Shown here one piece after another: positions 47,210 to 60,832 of a DNA stretch of 64,000 bases. The notes beneath the pieces were generated by a model. It worked only from the letters and a program-made list of their open reading frames with translations. It did no database searches and was not told where the DNA came from. This DNA is from Furcasterigmium furcatum (taxonomy: Eukaryota; Ascomycota; Sordariomycetes; Glomerellales; Plectosphaerellaceae): assembly GCA_001599815.1 (NCBI GenBank), contig BCIA01000005.1:1653088-1717087 (forward strand), given 5' to 3'. The number at the start of each line of letters is the position of its first letter. The stretch's first letter is position 1. Both the position numbers and the translations under genes were made by a program.

Positions 47210-50200
47210 TTACTGCATGGTCTTCAGGAAGCCATCTAGGTCGAAACTCTCCTCGTACTGGCGGTTGTCCCAGAGGTCGCCGAGGTCCTCCATCCAAGCC
47301 TTCTTCCCGCCTTGCTTGTTGGTGATGACCTCGCCCGTTTCCACGTCCACCATCTCTTCCTCGCGTCCCTCCATCGGGTTCTGGTCTTTGTCGGATATGA
47401 GACTGGGTCCCGTGTCGCCGAGGTTGAACAGATCGAGAATCTGATCCGTGTCCATCGTCGCCAGCCCGGCATTTTGCTGATTGACGACCGTTGATGCGAC
47501 GTCAATCTTGAACCTCTGCAGGCTCATGATCTTCTCTTCCAGAGTGCCACGCGTGATCAGGCGGTACACGTTGACCACCTTCTTCTGGCCGATACGATGA
47601 GCACGGTCCATAGCTTGCATGTCCTTCTGCGGGTTCCAGTCGTGCTCGACAAAAATGACAGTGTCAGCACCGGTGAGGTTCAGCCCAAGACCGCCAACAC
47701 TGGTCGTGAGAAGCAGGCAGTCGTACGAGGGATCCTGGTTGAACTTGTTCACAATAGCCTGGCGCTTGTTTGCCTCGACCGACCCATCGAGCCTGAGATA
47801 AGAGACGCCAGGAAGCATGCTCTTGAGAACAGTGTTCTGGACCATATCCAACATCTCCTTCATCTGGCAGAAAATGAGCGCACGATGAGGCTTGATGGGC
47901 TGATACAGGGGGTCGTTAGTTTCAGCCTCCTCAACGCCAATGCCGCAATCCACAAGCAAATCTCGGAGGGCTGTCAGCTTGGGAGCGTGGGAGGGATCTT
48001 CGATGCTCGTGCCGGACTTGTTGAGTAGACGCTGTGTGTCGTCGTAGAGGTTGTGACCGGGCTTCATGACCATGGCAGGGGAGTTGCAGAGCTTGCGCAT
48101 GTACTGGAGGGCCTGGAAGATATGCGCCTTGGCATCCTTGTCGTCCTTCCCGGCCTCCTCCTGCAGCTTCTTGCCCTGCCTCTTGCTAAAGTCTTCAAAG
48201 AGCTTCCTCTGGAGGTCGCTCATATCGCAGTAGTAGTTCTGCAGGATCTTGGGAGGCAAGTCATTCAGGACCTCCTCTTTGAGACGGCGGAGAAGGAACG
48301 GCAGCACCTGCTTGTGAAGCGCCTCGATGGCGAGGGCGCCCACTTCTTGCTCCTTGGATGACGCCTTGCTGAATCGACTGGCCGCGATGGGCTTGGCGAA
48401 CCGGTCCAGGAAAACCTTCTCTGCACCCAAGAAACCGGGCATGAGGAAGTCGAAGAGCGACCACAGCTCCAACACGTTGTTCTGGATGGGCGTGCCAGTG
48501 AGAATAAGCCTGTGGTTGCTCGGAAGCTTCTTGACGGCGATGGTGATTTTGGCCTTGGGGTTCTTGATCAGATGACCCTCGTCGAGAACGACGTAGTTCC
48601 AGTTGTACTGCGCCAGGATGTCGCTGTCGTTGCGGCACACATCGTAACTGGTCACCACAACATCCGTCTTGTCGAGCGCATCCTTCATGGCCTTTCTCTC
48701 GGCGGGAGGACCAACGTAGGCGGTGACGGTCAAGAACGGAGCATAGGTCTGGATCTCCTGTTGCCAGTGGCCGGATAGGGTGGGCGGGCAGACGATCAGA
48801 GAAGGGAGCCGCCTGACGTCGGCCGCGCCCGTCTTCTCAAACTCCTCGGCGCGTTGGTGATGGTCGCTGGCAACGATGCAGAGAGTTTGAAGTGTCTTTC
48901 CAAGACCCATGTCGTCGCACAGGATGCCGTGCAGGTGGTACTTGTTGAGGAAGTGCAGCCAGTTTACGCCCTCTTGCTGGTAAGAGCGAAGTTCGGCCTT
49001 GATGGCAACGGGGATCTTGAAGGGCTCAACCTTCTTCGGATCAAGAAGCTGGCCGATGAAAGTGCGCTCTCGGTCTCGGCCCTTGAGCAACTCCTCCGAC
49101 AAACCCGGGGGATCGGGAATACCAGCCTCAAGCGGTACAAGCTTGACGAGGGTCGCAAAGGACGTGGTAGCAATCAGTCGAATCTCATTGTCAGAGTCGC
49201 TCATACGACCGAGGACGGGCACGATGAGGAAGATAACGTAAGGGAGAATTGCGTCACCCATGACCGCGATGAGGTGGTAAATGGCTTCGGTAGCGCCCTG
49301 TCGGAAGTTCAGATCAAGCGGGTTGCTGATGGACGGCAGGACCTTCTCGACCAGGGCCGTCATGCCGTCAACGGTCATGACGCTGCAGATGGTGGCCATG
49401 CACTTGGCGGCCATGTAGCGGAACACAGACAGCTCCGAGTGCAGAGCCTTGATGACCAGCGGCACCTTGTCCATAATGAAGGAGTGGATAGACGAGTCGA
49501 GAGTGGGCACAAGGGTCCGGATGAGGGACATGGCGTCGACGATCTCCTGGCCGAAGGTCTGTTCCGGATCCCTGGCATCGGCTGGCAATTCACCCGAGAA
49601 GGCCTTGACGAGCGGCTCTTCCATGAAGCCCTTGAGCACCGGTACGGTGTTGAGCAACTCTGCGCCATACGTCCTGGCCAGGATCTCGAGCGCCTCCTTT
49701 GCACCCCTGCGGGTGATTCGAGCTGCCTTGGCCTCTCTTGCCCACTTGGCTGCGTCGGGGTGGTCGACCCGGTCCTCCTCCTTCTGCATCGATAGAATGC
49801 AGTCGGTCTTGGACGCATGGACGGGGAACTCGGGTGTTTCGGCGACCTCGACGCAAGAGAACTTGACCAGGTTCGAGACGACCTTCTCTGCGGGGCCCTT
49901 GCGTCCGAGTTCGGTAAACAGCTGGATGAGACGAGCGATCGTCGTTGAGGAACGCGTTTGCAGCTCCTGGTTCTCTTCCGTCTTGATACTGTCCATGATG
50001 CCCTTGATGAGCGGGCTTGGTTTCTTCGGGAGCGCCTTGATGGCAACGAGGGCGCATGCGGCTGCCGCCTTGACCCTGATGTCACGAACGTCCTTTGCCG
50101 TCTTGCAGTCAGTGATGGCCGTGGAAGTAACCTCTCGGGCTTCCGACAGCATCTGGCTGGCAACAAGTCGCTGTCCCGGGGACATGGCTTTCTTGAGCTT

Positions 50201-53013
50201 ATCAAAGTCCTCAAAGACAACCTTCTCGGCCACAGTGATAGAGAAGGCGCCAGGTCCGGCCTCCGGCTCGCCCTGAACCACGACCGCAAGAGTCGGCAGC
50301 TTTCCGCTAGAGATCTTGCCGTGGTCACGGAACATGTTGAGCAGCTGCGAACATTGTGAGCGCACTCTGTGCATGAAGCTGACGAGGTCTCGGTAATGCG
50401 AAGGACGCTCCGTCTCTATGATGGTCTGGAGGGATTTGGTGAAGCGAGGCGAGGCCTCCGATTTGACGCAGTTCTTGGCATACTCCTCAACGATCACGCA
50501 GGCGGTGAGTTGTGTCGAAGCGAAGGGAGAGGTAAGGCCTGGTACAACATGTTGCTCGTACTCGGCAAGCCTTTCAGACGGGATTCGGGCCATGAGAAGC
50601 CCAACGGCCTTGGCTGCGGACATTCTGGACCGAACCAGTGTATCCATGCCGACGAGGTCTACGTCGCCCTGGATCATGTGGCCATCGACGTCGTGGGTCT
50701 GCGTGGTCGGTAGAGTGTCGTCAATCTTGGTTGACTTTCTTCGCCGCTTTGTTGCCCGTTCAGAACCATCCGGAGAGCTTGGTTTCCGGGGCGTTGTGGT
50801 GGGAAGGTTCGCGACAGAGTAGGCTCCGCCCGAAGGCTTCTGGAACAGAGCGGCATTCATCGGCAGAGGGTTGCGCGAAACGCCAATAGGGTGAAGAGAG
50901 AGCTGCATCATGGGTTCGACGGCGGCGGCGTTGGCGAGCTCCTCTGGTGACTCGGCGAGGTGGTCGACCAGAGATGTCCAAACCTCCAGCGAGGTGGTGA
51001 GCGTCTCCCTGTCCCTTTCAACTAGAATGTTCTGGAAGATGAGTCGCAACAACCTCTCGCCCAGCCATCCAGTAGAGTGCTGCTTTTCCAGGCCGATGAA
51101 AGTTCGCAGTGCCTTGAGAACGGCCAGGCGCACAGATGTGATGGTGTGCCGCAGGAATGGGTAGAGTCTGGGAACAAGGACATCGAAGCTGCGCTCCTCA
51201 TCTGCGTCGGCAGACGTTTGCATGGCCTTGAGAACCTCCGGGAATCCACAAAGTGTAGCGAGAAGATCCATAATCTTGCCCGTGCTAGCACTAAGGTCGT
51301 CGCCGAGATCTTGGAGACTGCCCCAGACGATGTCTATAAGGCCGTCGATGGCATCCGGGCGCATGTCGACAAACTCCTTGGCCATGGGCAGCAGAGTAGC
51401 GGCACTGACGGAACGAACATCATCGTCCTGGTCTTGAAGACCCTTCATCACAGCGCGGATGACGCCGTCCATCATGTCGGAGTCCTCGAGGAGCAGGTCT
51501 TTCCGCACAGCGACGACGTATCTCAGGCCGACCATGCCACCATGGCAGACGGCCCAAATCTTGCTGCTGATTCCGAGGTCGTCTTGCATGACCATCCGGT
51601 ACAGGTTCTTGTAAACGGAATGCACAGACTCGGCGGGCACATGGCGAAGCGCAGCGCCAAGAGTCTGGCCGATAGACTCACGGATGGGTGCCACAGATGT
51701 GTCGGAGCTGTAGTCGGTGAAGCGGTCCAGCATGAGGACACAGCAAAGACGATAGGACAGGTCCTCAAGCCATGACTTGTTGAGCTTGTCGTTCTCTAGT
51801 CGTGACTTGGAGCGCAGCCTGCCAGCGCCGGCGCCGTGAACTCGGATGATCTCTCGGAGGCCCATGGCGGCTCCATGGCGGGTTTCCCATGTCGGGTCAA
51901 AGAGGTCGATCTTGAGATAATCAGAGAGCCGATCGTACGGCCACTCGGTCCCCTCCATGCCCTCGTCGGCTTCAAGTTCAGACTTGATGGGGAGAAGGGA
52001 GCCCTTAAACTCGCTGACGACCTTTGCTTCCTCGTCGACGTCCTCGGGACGGTCGAGGTTGAAGTAGTCATTGACCTTGCCGTTCTTCTTACTGTCCGAC
52101 TCGGCCGCGGGAGTGTCGTCGGGGAAGCCCTCAGAGCCAGCGGTGGCCGTTCTGCGGATGGAGAGGTCGCCGAAGCCGCCCTTGGCGGCCTTTTGGGCCT
52201 CTCTCTTCCGCTTCCTCTTAAGCACGTTGAGCTGCCTGGAGCTCAAGCCGGCCTCCTCGGTGGATGCACCCTGCCCAGCCGAGCTGCCGTCATTACGTGA
52301 AGCGCCGTTGCCGTTGGTCGTGTCTTGAGGAGTCATGGGGCTGGGATCCTTCTCCAGGACGACCGGCATCTCTTCGTCGTCGAATTTCCTGCCTAGCAGA
52401 CCAAGCCGGCCGTTGAGGGTCTTCTTCTGGTGTGCGAGGCGAGAAGCCGGTTCCAGTGACGCCAACCCATATTCGATGGTGCCACCCCTCACCAGCTCAC
52501 GGCCAAATGAGATGATGTTGTGAAGGTCGAGGCTGTCAAGCTTGAAGAGCTCGTCATCAACGAAGGGCGCATCTAGGTCCTCTTCCTTCTTGACATCGCC
52601 ATTCTCCTCCTTGGCGGGAGGAGCTGCAGTGGTGTCCTCATCTTCGTTGGGGTCATAGAGCGGAGCGTGCTCGATGATTTTGCCGATGGCTTTGGCAGCA
52701 GTCGACCTGGTCTCCCAGTCCTTATGTCGCAGATAGGGGACGACTCGTCCAAGGATGTTGAAGAGCTCATCAGGATGCTGCTTCTGCCAGTCGGCCAGCT
52801 GGTTGACGGCCGTGTCCCGAATAAGACGTGTGCTGCCTGTTTCGAGGATCCTATGCGCATGTCAGTGCATGTGAGTGGCGTTGACAGGCGGTTGGCGTTG
52901 ATGCGCCTCAATGCCACAACCTCGGGATACTTACGTAACGATCCTCTCTAATCTGTGAAGGCGTTAGCCACTGTTGTGTGTCCCTTTGCGCGTGGAACTC
53001 ACCTTGATCCCAT
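47210..53013 (-). CDS. MOT1: Mot1/BTAF1, Snf2-family ATPase that removes TBP from DNA
   Basis: Predicted 1889-aa protein in three exons: 53013-53003 (11 nt), 52952-52935 (18 nt) and 52850-47210. Joined, the start reads MGSRLERIVTILETGSTRLI, matching the Mot1 N-terminus. The first ~1,250 residues are HEAT repeats that grip TBP, with an insert rich in charged residues near 170-330. The Snf2 ATPase follows: Walker A in DDMGLGKTLQT (~1325), the DEGH box in VLDEGHLIKNP (~1433), and the helicase C motif DRAHRIGQKKVVNVY (~1760). It works in the nucleus, using ATP to detach TATA-binding protein and redistribute it among promoters. Length (yeast 1867 aa) fits. Two micro-exons at the 5' end are unusual and make automatic start prediction error-prone. 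Confidence 0.96.
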
Positions 53014-55261
53014 CTTGAAGGTAGTGACTAAGTCACGAGATCGCGCAATGCATAATAATCAAGCCGTAGTATTACGGGCCTTATCGAGCCGTGCGCACTC
53101 GTCCAAAGGAGCAGTGCGCGCGAGATGATGTGAGTAAAATAGGTGACGGACGCGAGATCAAAGAGAATCCATTGATCAGGTTGAAGAAAGACGGGAGTGA
53201 ATAACTTCAGTGAGCTGAAGTGGTTAATAGGTCCCAGAAAGGGCAGGCGCTGTCAGCCGGCACCGGACGGCAAGAGGGTGCAGGTCGCGTTGGGGGGGGA
53301 GGAGCGGCCGGGGGACGTCGATTGGGGGGAATGGGGCAGTCAAGTATGGCACAGGTACCCTCCCTGTGGTAGGTTGTATTTTTATACTTGTTGCGCGTCG
53401 CAGAAAAAAAGGCAGGGCCGTTCCTTCAACGCGGCAGGCGTGCACGGCGGCTGCTCTCGCTTAATCCCTTAGCGTCATCGCGAGCTCCACCTGCCATTTG
53501 CTAGCTCCCCCAAGCTTCTCATCCATCTTGCTCTCCTCGAGACTCTTTGTGCACACCAACACATATTTTCCCAGGATGCGCGAACACAACCCATCAGCAT
53601 GGTGGGTGCCCGGAAGCGCGCGATGTTTCTTGGGGTGTTGTTTGCCTCTGGACTCGGCAGGCTACCCGTGGGTGGCTGATGCCAGCAAACCTCGAACCCC
53701 GGCCCCTTCTGGAGATCCCCAAGCTCCCAACGCCTTACCGTCTGACCTTTTTGGGGTTCAACCCTGCCTGACGACACCCTCCAGCCTTCCCACACGGAGT
53801 AAGCCTTGGAACCGTCCAATCCTACATGCGACCATCGTGGCCTTCTCCCAGATCGCCGCCCAAGGTGCAGAAGGGCGAGGCCGGCGCCGCGGCCGTTGGC
53901 TTGTCCCCGTCGCCCCGGCTCGCACCAGGCACAGCCCGGCATTGTCGGCTTGACTCGAGCTCTCGCGGCTGTTTCGCACCCTGAAATGCGTGCGAACACG
54001 CTTCTCTCCCTGCTTCTCGGGGGATGCTTTACCACAGGACCAACGAGAGGGACAAGCTGCCGGAGTCTTGCAGACCAGCCTCGCATCGTTTGCGTTCAGC
54101 TCAGGACGCCAGCTGGAGATCGCCTTTCGCTTTCCGTCGTCTCCGGGTCAGCCCGGACAGCTCGGGGAAGCCCATGCTCTCCAAACACTGGAGGTACCGC
54201 ACACTGGCCAGCCACCCCAGCACGCATCGCCTCGTGCGACTCATCATCGAGTCGTTGTCGCCACATGATCGCAGGCTGGTCACCAGCACGTGCAGGCAGC
54301 AAGTTCTCCTCTCACCATGTCTGCCTGGCAGCCTGGTCGCCAGAGACAGAGACACCGAAGACAGGAGGACACCACCTTTCTTGAGGCTCGACGGCTAGAC
54401 AGCCGGGTACCTACAGAAAAAGTTGGCACTCCTTGCACCCAGAGATCCAGGATGTGGAAGCTTGGCGCGCACGCCTACCTCTTTTAGGAGGTTCCATCTG
54501 CCGGGGCCACAATACCATCGCACGCCAATGTTGATCCTGTCTCGCCCCAACGAATTGCCGCGCCCATTTTACGACTTTACCATCCATGGAGCCCCTGTCG
54601 TGGCTTCTTCATCTCAGATATTTCTCTCCAGCTTCGAAGCTATCACGGAGAGTCGGCAGGCTCCTCCAGACCGGACCAGGTGCCAGGCAACTGGCATCTC
54701 CGCTGACTTGTGACGTTGTGACCTGCGGCAGGATGCAGATCTCTGCAGATGTCAGTGGCCCATGCGCAGGTCAAGCTCTGAGGAGCCGCCGCCGCCGCCG
54801 TCGCCGGCCCAAGTCACTCGCGTCCTCTCCACGATGACGCGACGACGTTTGATGCTCTGTTTTACCTGCCCCGGCCCGGGGTCCACAGGCCAGCGATCGC
54901 AATATTTTCGCCAGAGAGCATCAGAGCCTCATTGACAGTCAGCCATCCAAGCCTCATCATTGTGGCGCCCAGTATCCTGGTAGGGTGGTGTCCTTGGCGT
55001 CAGCCAACCAGCTTTAAATGTTCCTCACCGCTCCTCATCGCATGTGCGTGGAGAGAAGCCCAAGCTACGAATTGACTTTTGGAAGCTTAACGTGTCTGTT
55101 TCAGCGACAAGCTCAAGGGATCATGCCAGAGCGGACGGCTTTTCATTCTTCTAACAACTGGACCCCTGTTCCACCGCCTGAGTGATTCCGTAATTACCCT
55201 CACATGCCCGAGGTTGCGAGACCCGGGCATCGCATTCGGTGTTACCTCACAGTCCGGCCGG
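53014..55261. other. Intergenic region upstream of MOT1
   Basis: About 2.2 kb without a supported gene, ending at the 3' end of the kinase-like gene. Part will be MOT1 promoter. Open frames here are short and overlapping. Confidence 0.5.
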
Positions 55262-56214
55262 TCATGAGTTCTGCCACTTTGAAATGGCAATGAAATCGAC
55301 AAGCTCGTCCTGGTATAGCTCGGGAAAGATGTCCTCTGCGTAATGCTTCCAGTCTTTCTCAGCGTGTCGCTGGAAGAACTTGACAAATTCCCAGTATTCC
55401 GGGTACCATCCGCTGTCCTCCCAATCGACAAGCCCCGTGATCTTTCCATCTTGGACCATGATATTCCGCGGTGTCAGATCGCAATGAGTGAGGACGATGC
55501 GATGGTCAGTACGCAGTCGCCGACGAAATGCCTCTCGTACAAGTGGAGGGACATTCTCGAACAATGATGACAGCAAAAACTCGTTGAAAGCATCTTCGTC
55601 ACGGCACGGAGGGGCATAGTAGGTGAAGTATACCCGGGTATCCCGGATCTCCTTGCCATCACAGGCGCCGATGATGCCAGGCGGAGCTGGCACAGTTCGC
55701 ATCTTCTCGACGATGCCACGTAGCTGCCTGGCCATATCTTTCTTTTCTTCGCCGGACATGTCGGGCCACAACTTTTCAAGAGGCTCTCCTGGGACGTAGT
55801 CCATGCGGATACTGACGTGGCCGTCCGGGGTCTCCTGCGCTTCGTGGACACGCGGAGCCGGAATACCGGCTTCGACGGCCACTCTCAGCGCATCGGCCTC
55901 TCCCAGAGCAATTCGCTTCCCGGACTTTAGAACTGTGTTGTCTGGATGAAGGACAACCTTGCGATTGAACATCTGGTGCAAGACTCGGGCGTCTATGGAG
56001 GGTGTGGTCAGTCGGGGGGCAGAGGAGCCGAAACGGGGGCATTTCGCGCCCGACCTGGCTCCAGTTCCTCTTCAGATTCGGATTCATCAGAGGACCTTGC
56101 TTTGCCGTCGGCCTTCCGCCTCTCCCTCAGCTTTGTGTTCAAGAGGGAGTCGCCTGGCTGTTTGCCACGGGACCGAGACACTCTGCGTGCTGCTGCGGGC
56201 TGTGATGTATCCAT
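55262..56214 (-). CDS. Phosphotransferase (APH-type) kinase-like protein
   Basis: Predicted 296-aa protein in two exons (56214-56055, 55992-55262). The C-terminal part is an aminoglycoside-phosphotransferase/choline-kinase-type fold: VLTHCDLTPRNIMV with His223, Asp225 and Asn230, then LVDWEDSGWYPEYWEF with Asp243 as the metal-binding Asp. MDYVPGEPLEKLWPDM is the hinge region. The N-terminal ~50 residues are basic and acidic patches (SRSRGK, SSDESESEEE). Such fungal proteins are common and mostly uncharacterised; they phosphorylate small molecules, not necessarily antibiotics. The 62-nt intron has a CTGAC branch point; its donor is GTCGGG, a weak match, so this junction is the least certain. 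The start is the first in-frame ATG; two tiny upstream ORFs precede it. It is divergent from SMC3. Confidence 0.75.
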
Positions 56215-56655
56215 CGCCTGGGCAGTCTTCAATATTTCATCCTCACGGATTTTTTGTTTCCATGTGTAGATCCAGATCTCGATTGTTGGTCGCAAGAATG
56301 GTGATGGTTGATGGTAGCTGCGTTGTTACAGTCTGATGCTCTCGGGCTGCGGCCGTTGGACAAAAGAGGAGGATGCCCCACGTGACGGGGTGGGCGCTGG
56401 GTGGAGGAAGCGGCGGCGCCCCGCTATGGGCAATTCCCATCAAACCACGCGCCCTGCACTTCTTCGCGCCAGACGCGTCGCATTCAACATCGAGCGAGTG
56501 CATGCTTCCACATCTCCAACCCACTCACCCACGACACTGTGTCGCACATTGCCTCGTCGGGTCTTGCATGCGAATCGCGCGACCCCCTTCCATCGTCCGC
56601 ACCTGAGGTCTCCCCTGAACACCGGCTGCCTCGTTGGCGGCGCCCGACCTCCACG
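56215..56655. promoter_or_regulatory. Divergent promoter region of kinase-like gene and SMC3
   Basis: 441 bp between two start codons. On the minus strand it carries two upstream ORFs: 56263-56243 (six codons plus stop) and 56240-56229 (three codons plus stop), the second ending 14 bases before the kinase start codon. Confidence 0.5.
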
Positions 56656-59600
56656 ATGTATATCAAGCAGATCATCATCCAGGGCTTCAAAAGGTACGCG
56701 CCCTCCAGCACCGGATATCCCGCTTCTCCCCCGGCTGACTCTCCCCCAGCTACAAGGACCAGACCGTCATCGAGCCCTTCTCCCCCGGAACGAACGTCAT
56801 CGTCGGCCGCAATGGCTCCGGCAAGAGCAACTTCTTCGCGGCCATCCGCTTCGTCCTCAGCGACGCATATACCCAGATGAACCGCGAGGAGCGCCAGGCC
56901 CTGCTCCACGAAGGCTCCGGCTCCGCCGTCATGTCCGCGTACGTCGAGATCATCTTCGACAACTCGGACGACCGCTTCCCCACCGGCGGCAAGGAGGTCA
57001 TCATGCGACGCACAATCGGCTCCAAGAAGGACGAATACTCCCTCGACCGCAAGGTCGTCAACAAGAACGACGTCGTCAACCTGCTCGAGGCCGCCGGCTT
57101 CTCGAGGTCGAACCCCTACTACATCGTTCCGCAGGGGCGTGTCACGGCCCTGACCAACATGAAGGAGTCCGACCGGCTGACCCTCCTGAAGGAGGTCGCC
57201 GGCACCCAAGTCTACGAAGCCCGCCGAGCCGAATCGCTGAAGATCATGAACGAGACGAACAATAAGAGAGAGAAGATCGACGAGCTCCTGGGCTACATCA
57301 AGGAGCGCCTAGCGGAGCTGGAGGAGGAGAAGGAAGAGCTCCGGGGATTCCAGGACAAGGATCGCGAGCGGAGATGTCTCGAGTACGCGCTTTACCACCA
57401 GGAGCAAGAGGCCTTCCAGCAGAAACTAGACCGCATCGAGAACATCCGGCAGAACGGTCTCGGCAGTACCGATGCCATCCGCTCCGAGCTGAAGGAGGCC
57501 GAGAAGGCCGTCTCCAAGCTCGACACGGAGATCAACAAGCTTAATCGGGAGATGGAGCTGCTGAAACTCGATCGACGACAGCTCGAAGACGACCGCCGCG
57601 AGACCGCTAAGTCGAGGGCAAAGTCCGAACTCAAGGTCAAGAGTCTGGCTGACGGCCAGTCTGCAGCCGTCCAGGCCCAACAGCAGCATGACTCCGACCT
57701 AGATTCTGTGCGGAAGGAGATCGCTGAGAAGCAGAAGGAGCTTAAGAGGCTCACCCCCGTCTACAATCAGCGCAAGCAGGCTGAGGCCGAGATCCGCCAG
57801 AACCTCGAGACTGCCGAGTCGCTGCGCCAGCGCCTCATCAACAAGCAGACTCGCAGCTCGCAGTTCCGTAACAAGGGCGAGCGGGATAAGTTCCTGCGGA
57901 CCGAAGTTGAGGAGCTGCACTCTCAGATCTCCACGCAGAAGGCGAACAAGCTCGACGCCGATGAGGAGGTCATCCGTGTCGAGGGCTCCATCCAGCAGCT
58001 CGAGAAGGAGATTGTTGGCCTGCGCGCCCAGCTCGAAGGCTTCAGCGGTAGCAGAAATGGTCTCAGCGAGGAGGCCAGCAATGCCCGGGAAGCGTTCGAC
58101 AGGCTCAGCGAGGAGAAGAAGGAACTCCGTCGCGCCGAGGAGAAGCTCGAGAACATTTACGACAGCGCACGATCGGAGAGAGAACGGGCCGAGAGCGATC
58201 TCAACCATGCCATGGACGGTGCGACGGCTAAGGGTCTCGCGACAATACGTCGCTTGAAGCGCGAGCGCGACATCCCCGGGGCATACGGCACGCTCGCCGA
58301 GCTGCTCGAGGTCAATGAGGCTTATCGTCTGGCCACGGAGCAGATCGCTGGCACAAGTCTCTTCCACTACGTCGTCGACAATGCCGAGACGGCGACCTAC
58401 CTTGCCAACATCCTTCATGAGAAGCGTGGTGGCCGAGTAACCTTCATGCCCCTGGAGCAGCTGCGGCCGAGACACGTTAAGTTCCCGAGGTCAACAGCTG
58501 ATGTCGTGCCCCTGATCAGCAAGCTCAAGTTCGACCACAAGCACGAGAAGGCTTTCCAGCAGGTTTTCGGTAAGGTTGTTGTTTGCCCGAGTCTCAACGT
58601 CGGCGTTCAGTACTCCAGGAGTCACGGCCTAGACGCCATCACCCTGGATGGTGACCAAGCCAACAAGAGGGGTGCCATGACCGGTGGTTACATCGACCCC
58701 AAGAAGTCCCGCCTCGAAGCCGTTCACGCCGTGAACAGGTGGCGGGATGAGACGGACCACATCTCCTCGCAGCTGGACCAGATCAAGGCCGAGATCGAAC
58801 AGAAGGAGCAGGAGATCACCCGTGCCATGGGTGACGTGCAGAAGGTCGAGCAGCGACTTCGCCAGCTCGAGGCAGGCTTCAGCCCACTGAAGCACGAACT
58901 CAACGCCAAGATCTCGTACCTCGAGAACGAGAGGAGGCATTTGGAGAGTGCCAGCACACGGCGCGACGCGGTTGAGAAGAACATGAAGGAGTTCCAGGAG
59001 GACCTCTCCGCCCACGAGGCCGAACTTGCCTCTGACTTCAAGAAGGCCCTCACGGCCTCCGAGGAGTCGCAGCTCGAGGCACTGAACGCGTCAGTGCAAG
59101 ACCTCCGCAAGCAGTGGGACGAGGCCGGCACGCAGAGGCGAGAGGTCGAAAGTCGCAAGCAGATTCTCGAGGCCGACCTCAGCCAGAACCTGCAGCTTCG
59201 TCTGGATCAGCTCAACAGCCAGGCGTTCGAGAACACGTCCGGCGGGGCTACCGGCGGCCTTAAGGAGGCGCAGCGGGAGCTCAAGAAGCTGCAAAAGGCG
59301 ATGGACGGCCTTGTTGCCAGGATTGACGAGGTCGACGAGAAGATCGAGGGGACCGGCAACAAGATCGACGAGCGGTCAGCTCTCAAGGTGCAGCAGGAGC
59401 AGCGGCAGAGCGAGATCTCGGCCAAGGAGGAGAAGCAGCGCGCCCTCATCGAGAAGAGCATGTCGAAGAAGGCCGTCTACAGCACGCAAGCCGCGGATGC
59501 CGCCAAGGCGATCCGAGATCTCGGTGTCCTGCCCGACGACTTCAACAAGTACGAGAAGCTGAACCCCAACCAGGTAAGCCTCATACCCGATGCCAGTTTT

Positions 59601-60434
59601 CATGAGACATGCTGACAACCGTAGATCGACACGAGGCTCAAGAAGGTCCAAAAGGCTCTCAAGAAGTACCAGCACGTGAACAAGAAGGCCTTTGAGCAGT
59701 ACAACAGCTTCACCACGCAGCAAGACCAGCTCCTCAAGCGCCGCGCTGAGCTCGACGCGTCGCAGGAGTCCATCGAGGAGCTTGTGGCCCACTTGGACCA
59801 GCGCAAGGACGAAGCCATCGAGCGCACGTTCAAGCAGGTGTCCAAGGAATTCGCCACCATCTTCGAGAAGCTCGTCCCCGCGGGCCACGGCCGTCTCGTC
59901 ATCCAGCGCCGCACCGACAGACGACAGCCCGACCTCGCCGAGGAGTCGGAAGACGAGCAGCAGCAGCGCGCCGCCGTCGAGAACTACACGGGCGTGGGCA
60001 TCAGCGTGTCCTTCAACTCGAAGACGCTCGACGAGCAGCAGAGGATCCAGCAACTCAGCGGTGGCCAGAAGAGTGAGTCCTCCTTTCCCCAGCCGACGCC
60101 AGTCTGCGTGGCACCTCGCTAACTATCCCCAGGTCTCTGCGCCCTGTGCCTCATCTTCGCCCTCCAGCAGACCGAGTCCAGCCCCATGGTCATCTTCGAC
60201 GAGGTCGACGCCAACCTCGACGCGCAGTACCGCACCGCCGTCGCCGCCCTGCTGCAGTCCATCTCGCGCGAGGCCGGCACCCAGTTCATCTGCACCACGT
60301 TCCGTCCCGAGATCGTCCTCGTCGCGGACAAGTGCTACGGCGTGACGTTCCACAACAAGACGTCGGGCATCGACGTCGTCCCGACCGAGGACGCGCTGCA
60401 CTTCGTCGAGGGCCAGGCCAAGGGGGCGAAATAA
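56656..60434 (+). CDS. SMC3: Cohesin subunit Smc3
   Basis: Predicted 1203-aa SMC protein in four exons (56656-56693, 56750-59573, 59625-60072, 60133-60434). N-terminal [18 protein letters not shown] and Walker [10 protein letters not shown] (32-40) are diagnostic of Smc3. Two long coiled coils flank a hinge around residues 510-680 ([16 protein letters not shown]). The C-terminal head has the ABC signature LSGGQKSLCAL and Walker [12 protein letters not shown]. Lys105 and Lys106 in GSKKDEYS align with the acetylated pair used by Eco1/ESCO for cohesion. The protein forms the cohesin ring with Smc1 and Scc1 and holds sister chromatids together in the nucleus. The first exon is 38 nt. It converges on DBP9. 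Confidence 0.97.
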
Positions 60435-60832
60435 GCGGTCCCGGCGTGGGTGGGCAGGCACGACATGATGAATCTTGGGACATGTATCTTTTCCTCCGAC
60501 GCGGCCCTGGTCGCGCGGCGGCGGGAAGAGGCAGGGTGTTCGGCGTTGGGATTTGCACGGAGTATTGGCTTTCGCGGACATGGTCTGCGATGTGAGATCA
60601 AGTGGCGCGAATAGGGGCCAATAGGGGTAGGACGCATTCCTGTTCTCGGTGGATTTCAGCCATAGCTTTCATACACTAGGACGTCAACAGCGCCATGTTT
60701 GATCACTCGCATGCCGCTCGAGGTCTTGTCTTCTGCCAATGTTCTTTCTTATTCGTGGTATCTGAACTTTTCCCGCCCGTGTCCCATGCCCAAATCCCAT
60801 GATGACCTCTGCGCTCGCTCTACCGCTCGCGT
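60435..60832. other. Convergent intergenic region SMC3/DBP9
   Basis: 398 bp between two stop codons, probably holding both 3' UTRs. No gene. Confidence 0.5.

Noticed and set aside
48854..49795. 313-aa open frame on the plus strand, and 317 aa at 49375-50328 on the minus strand
   Set aside because: Both are alternative frames inside the MOT1 coding exon, which is conserved across its whole length.
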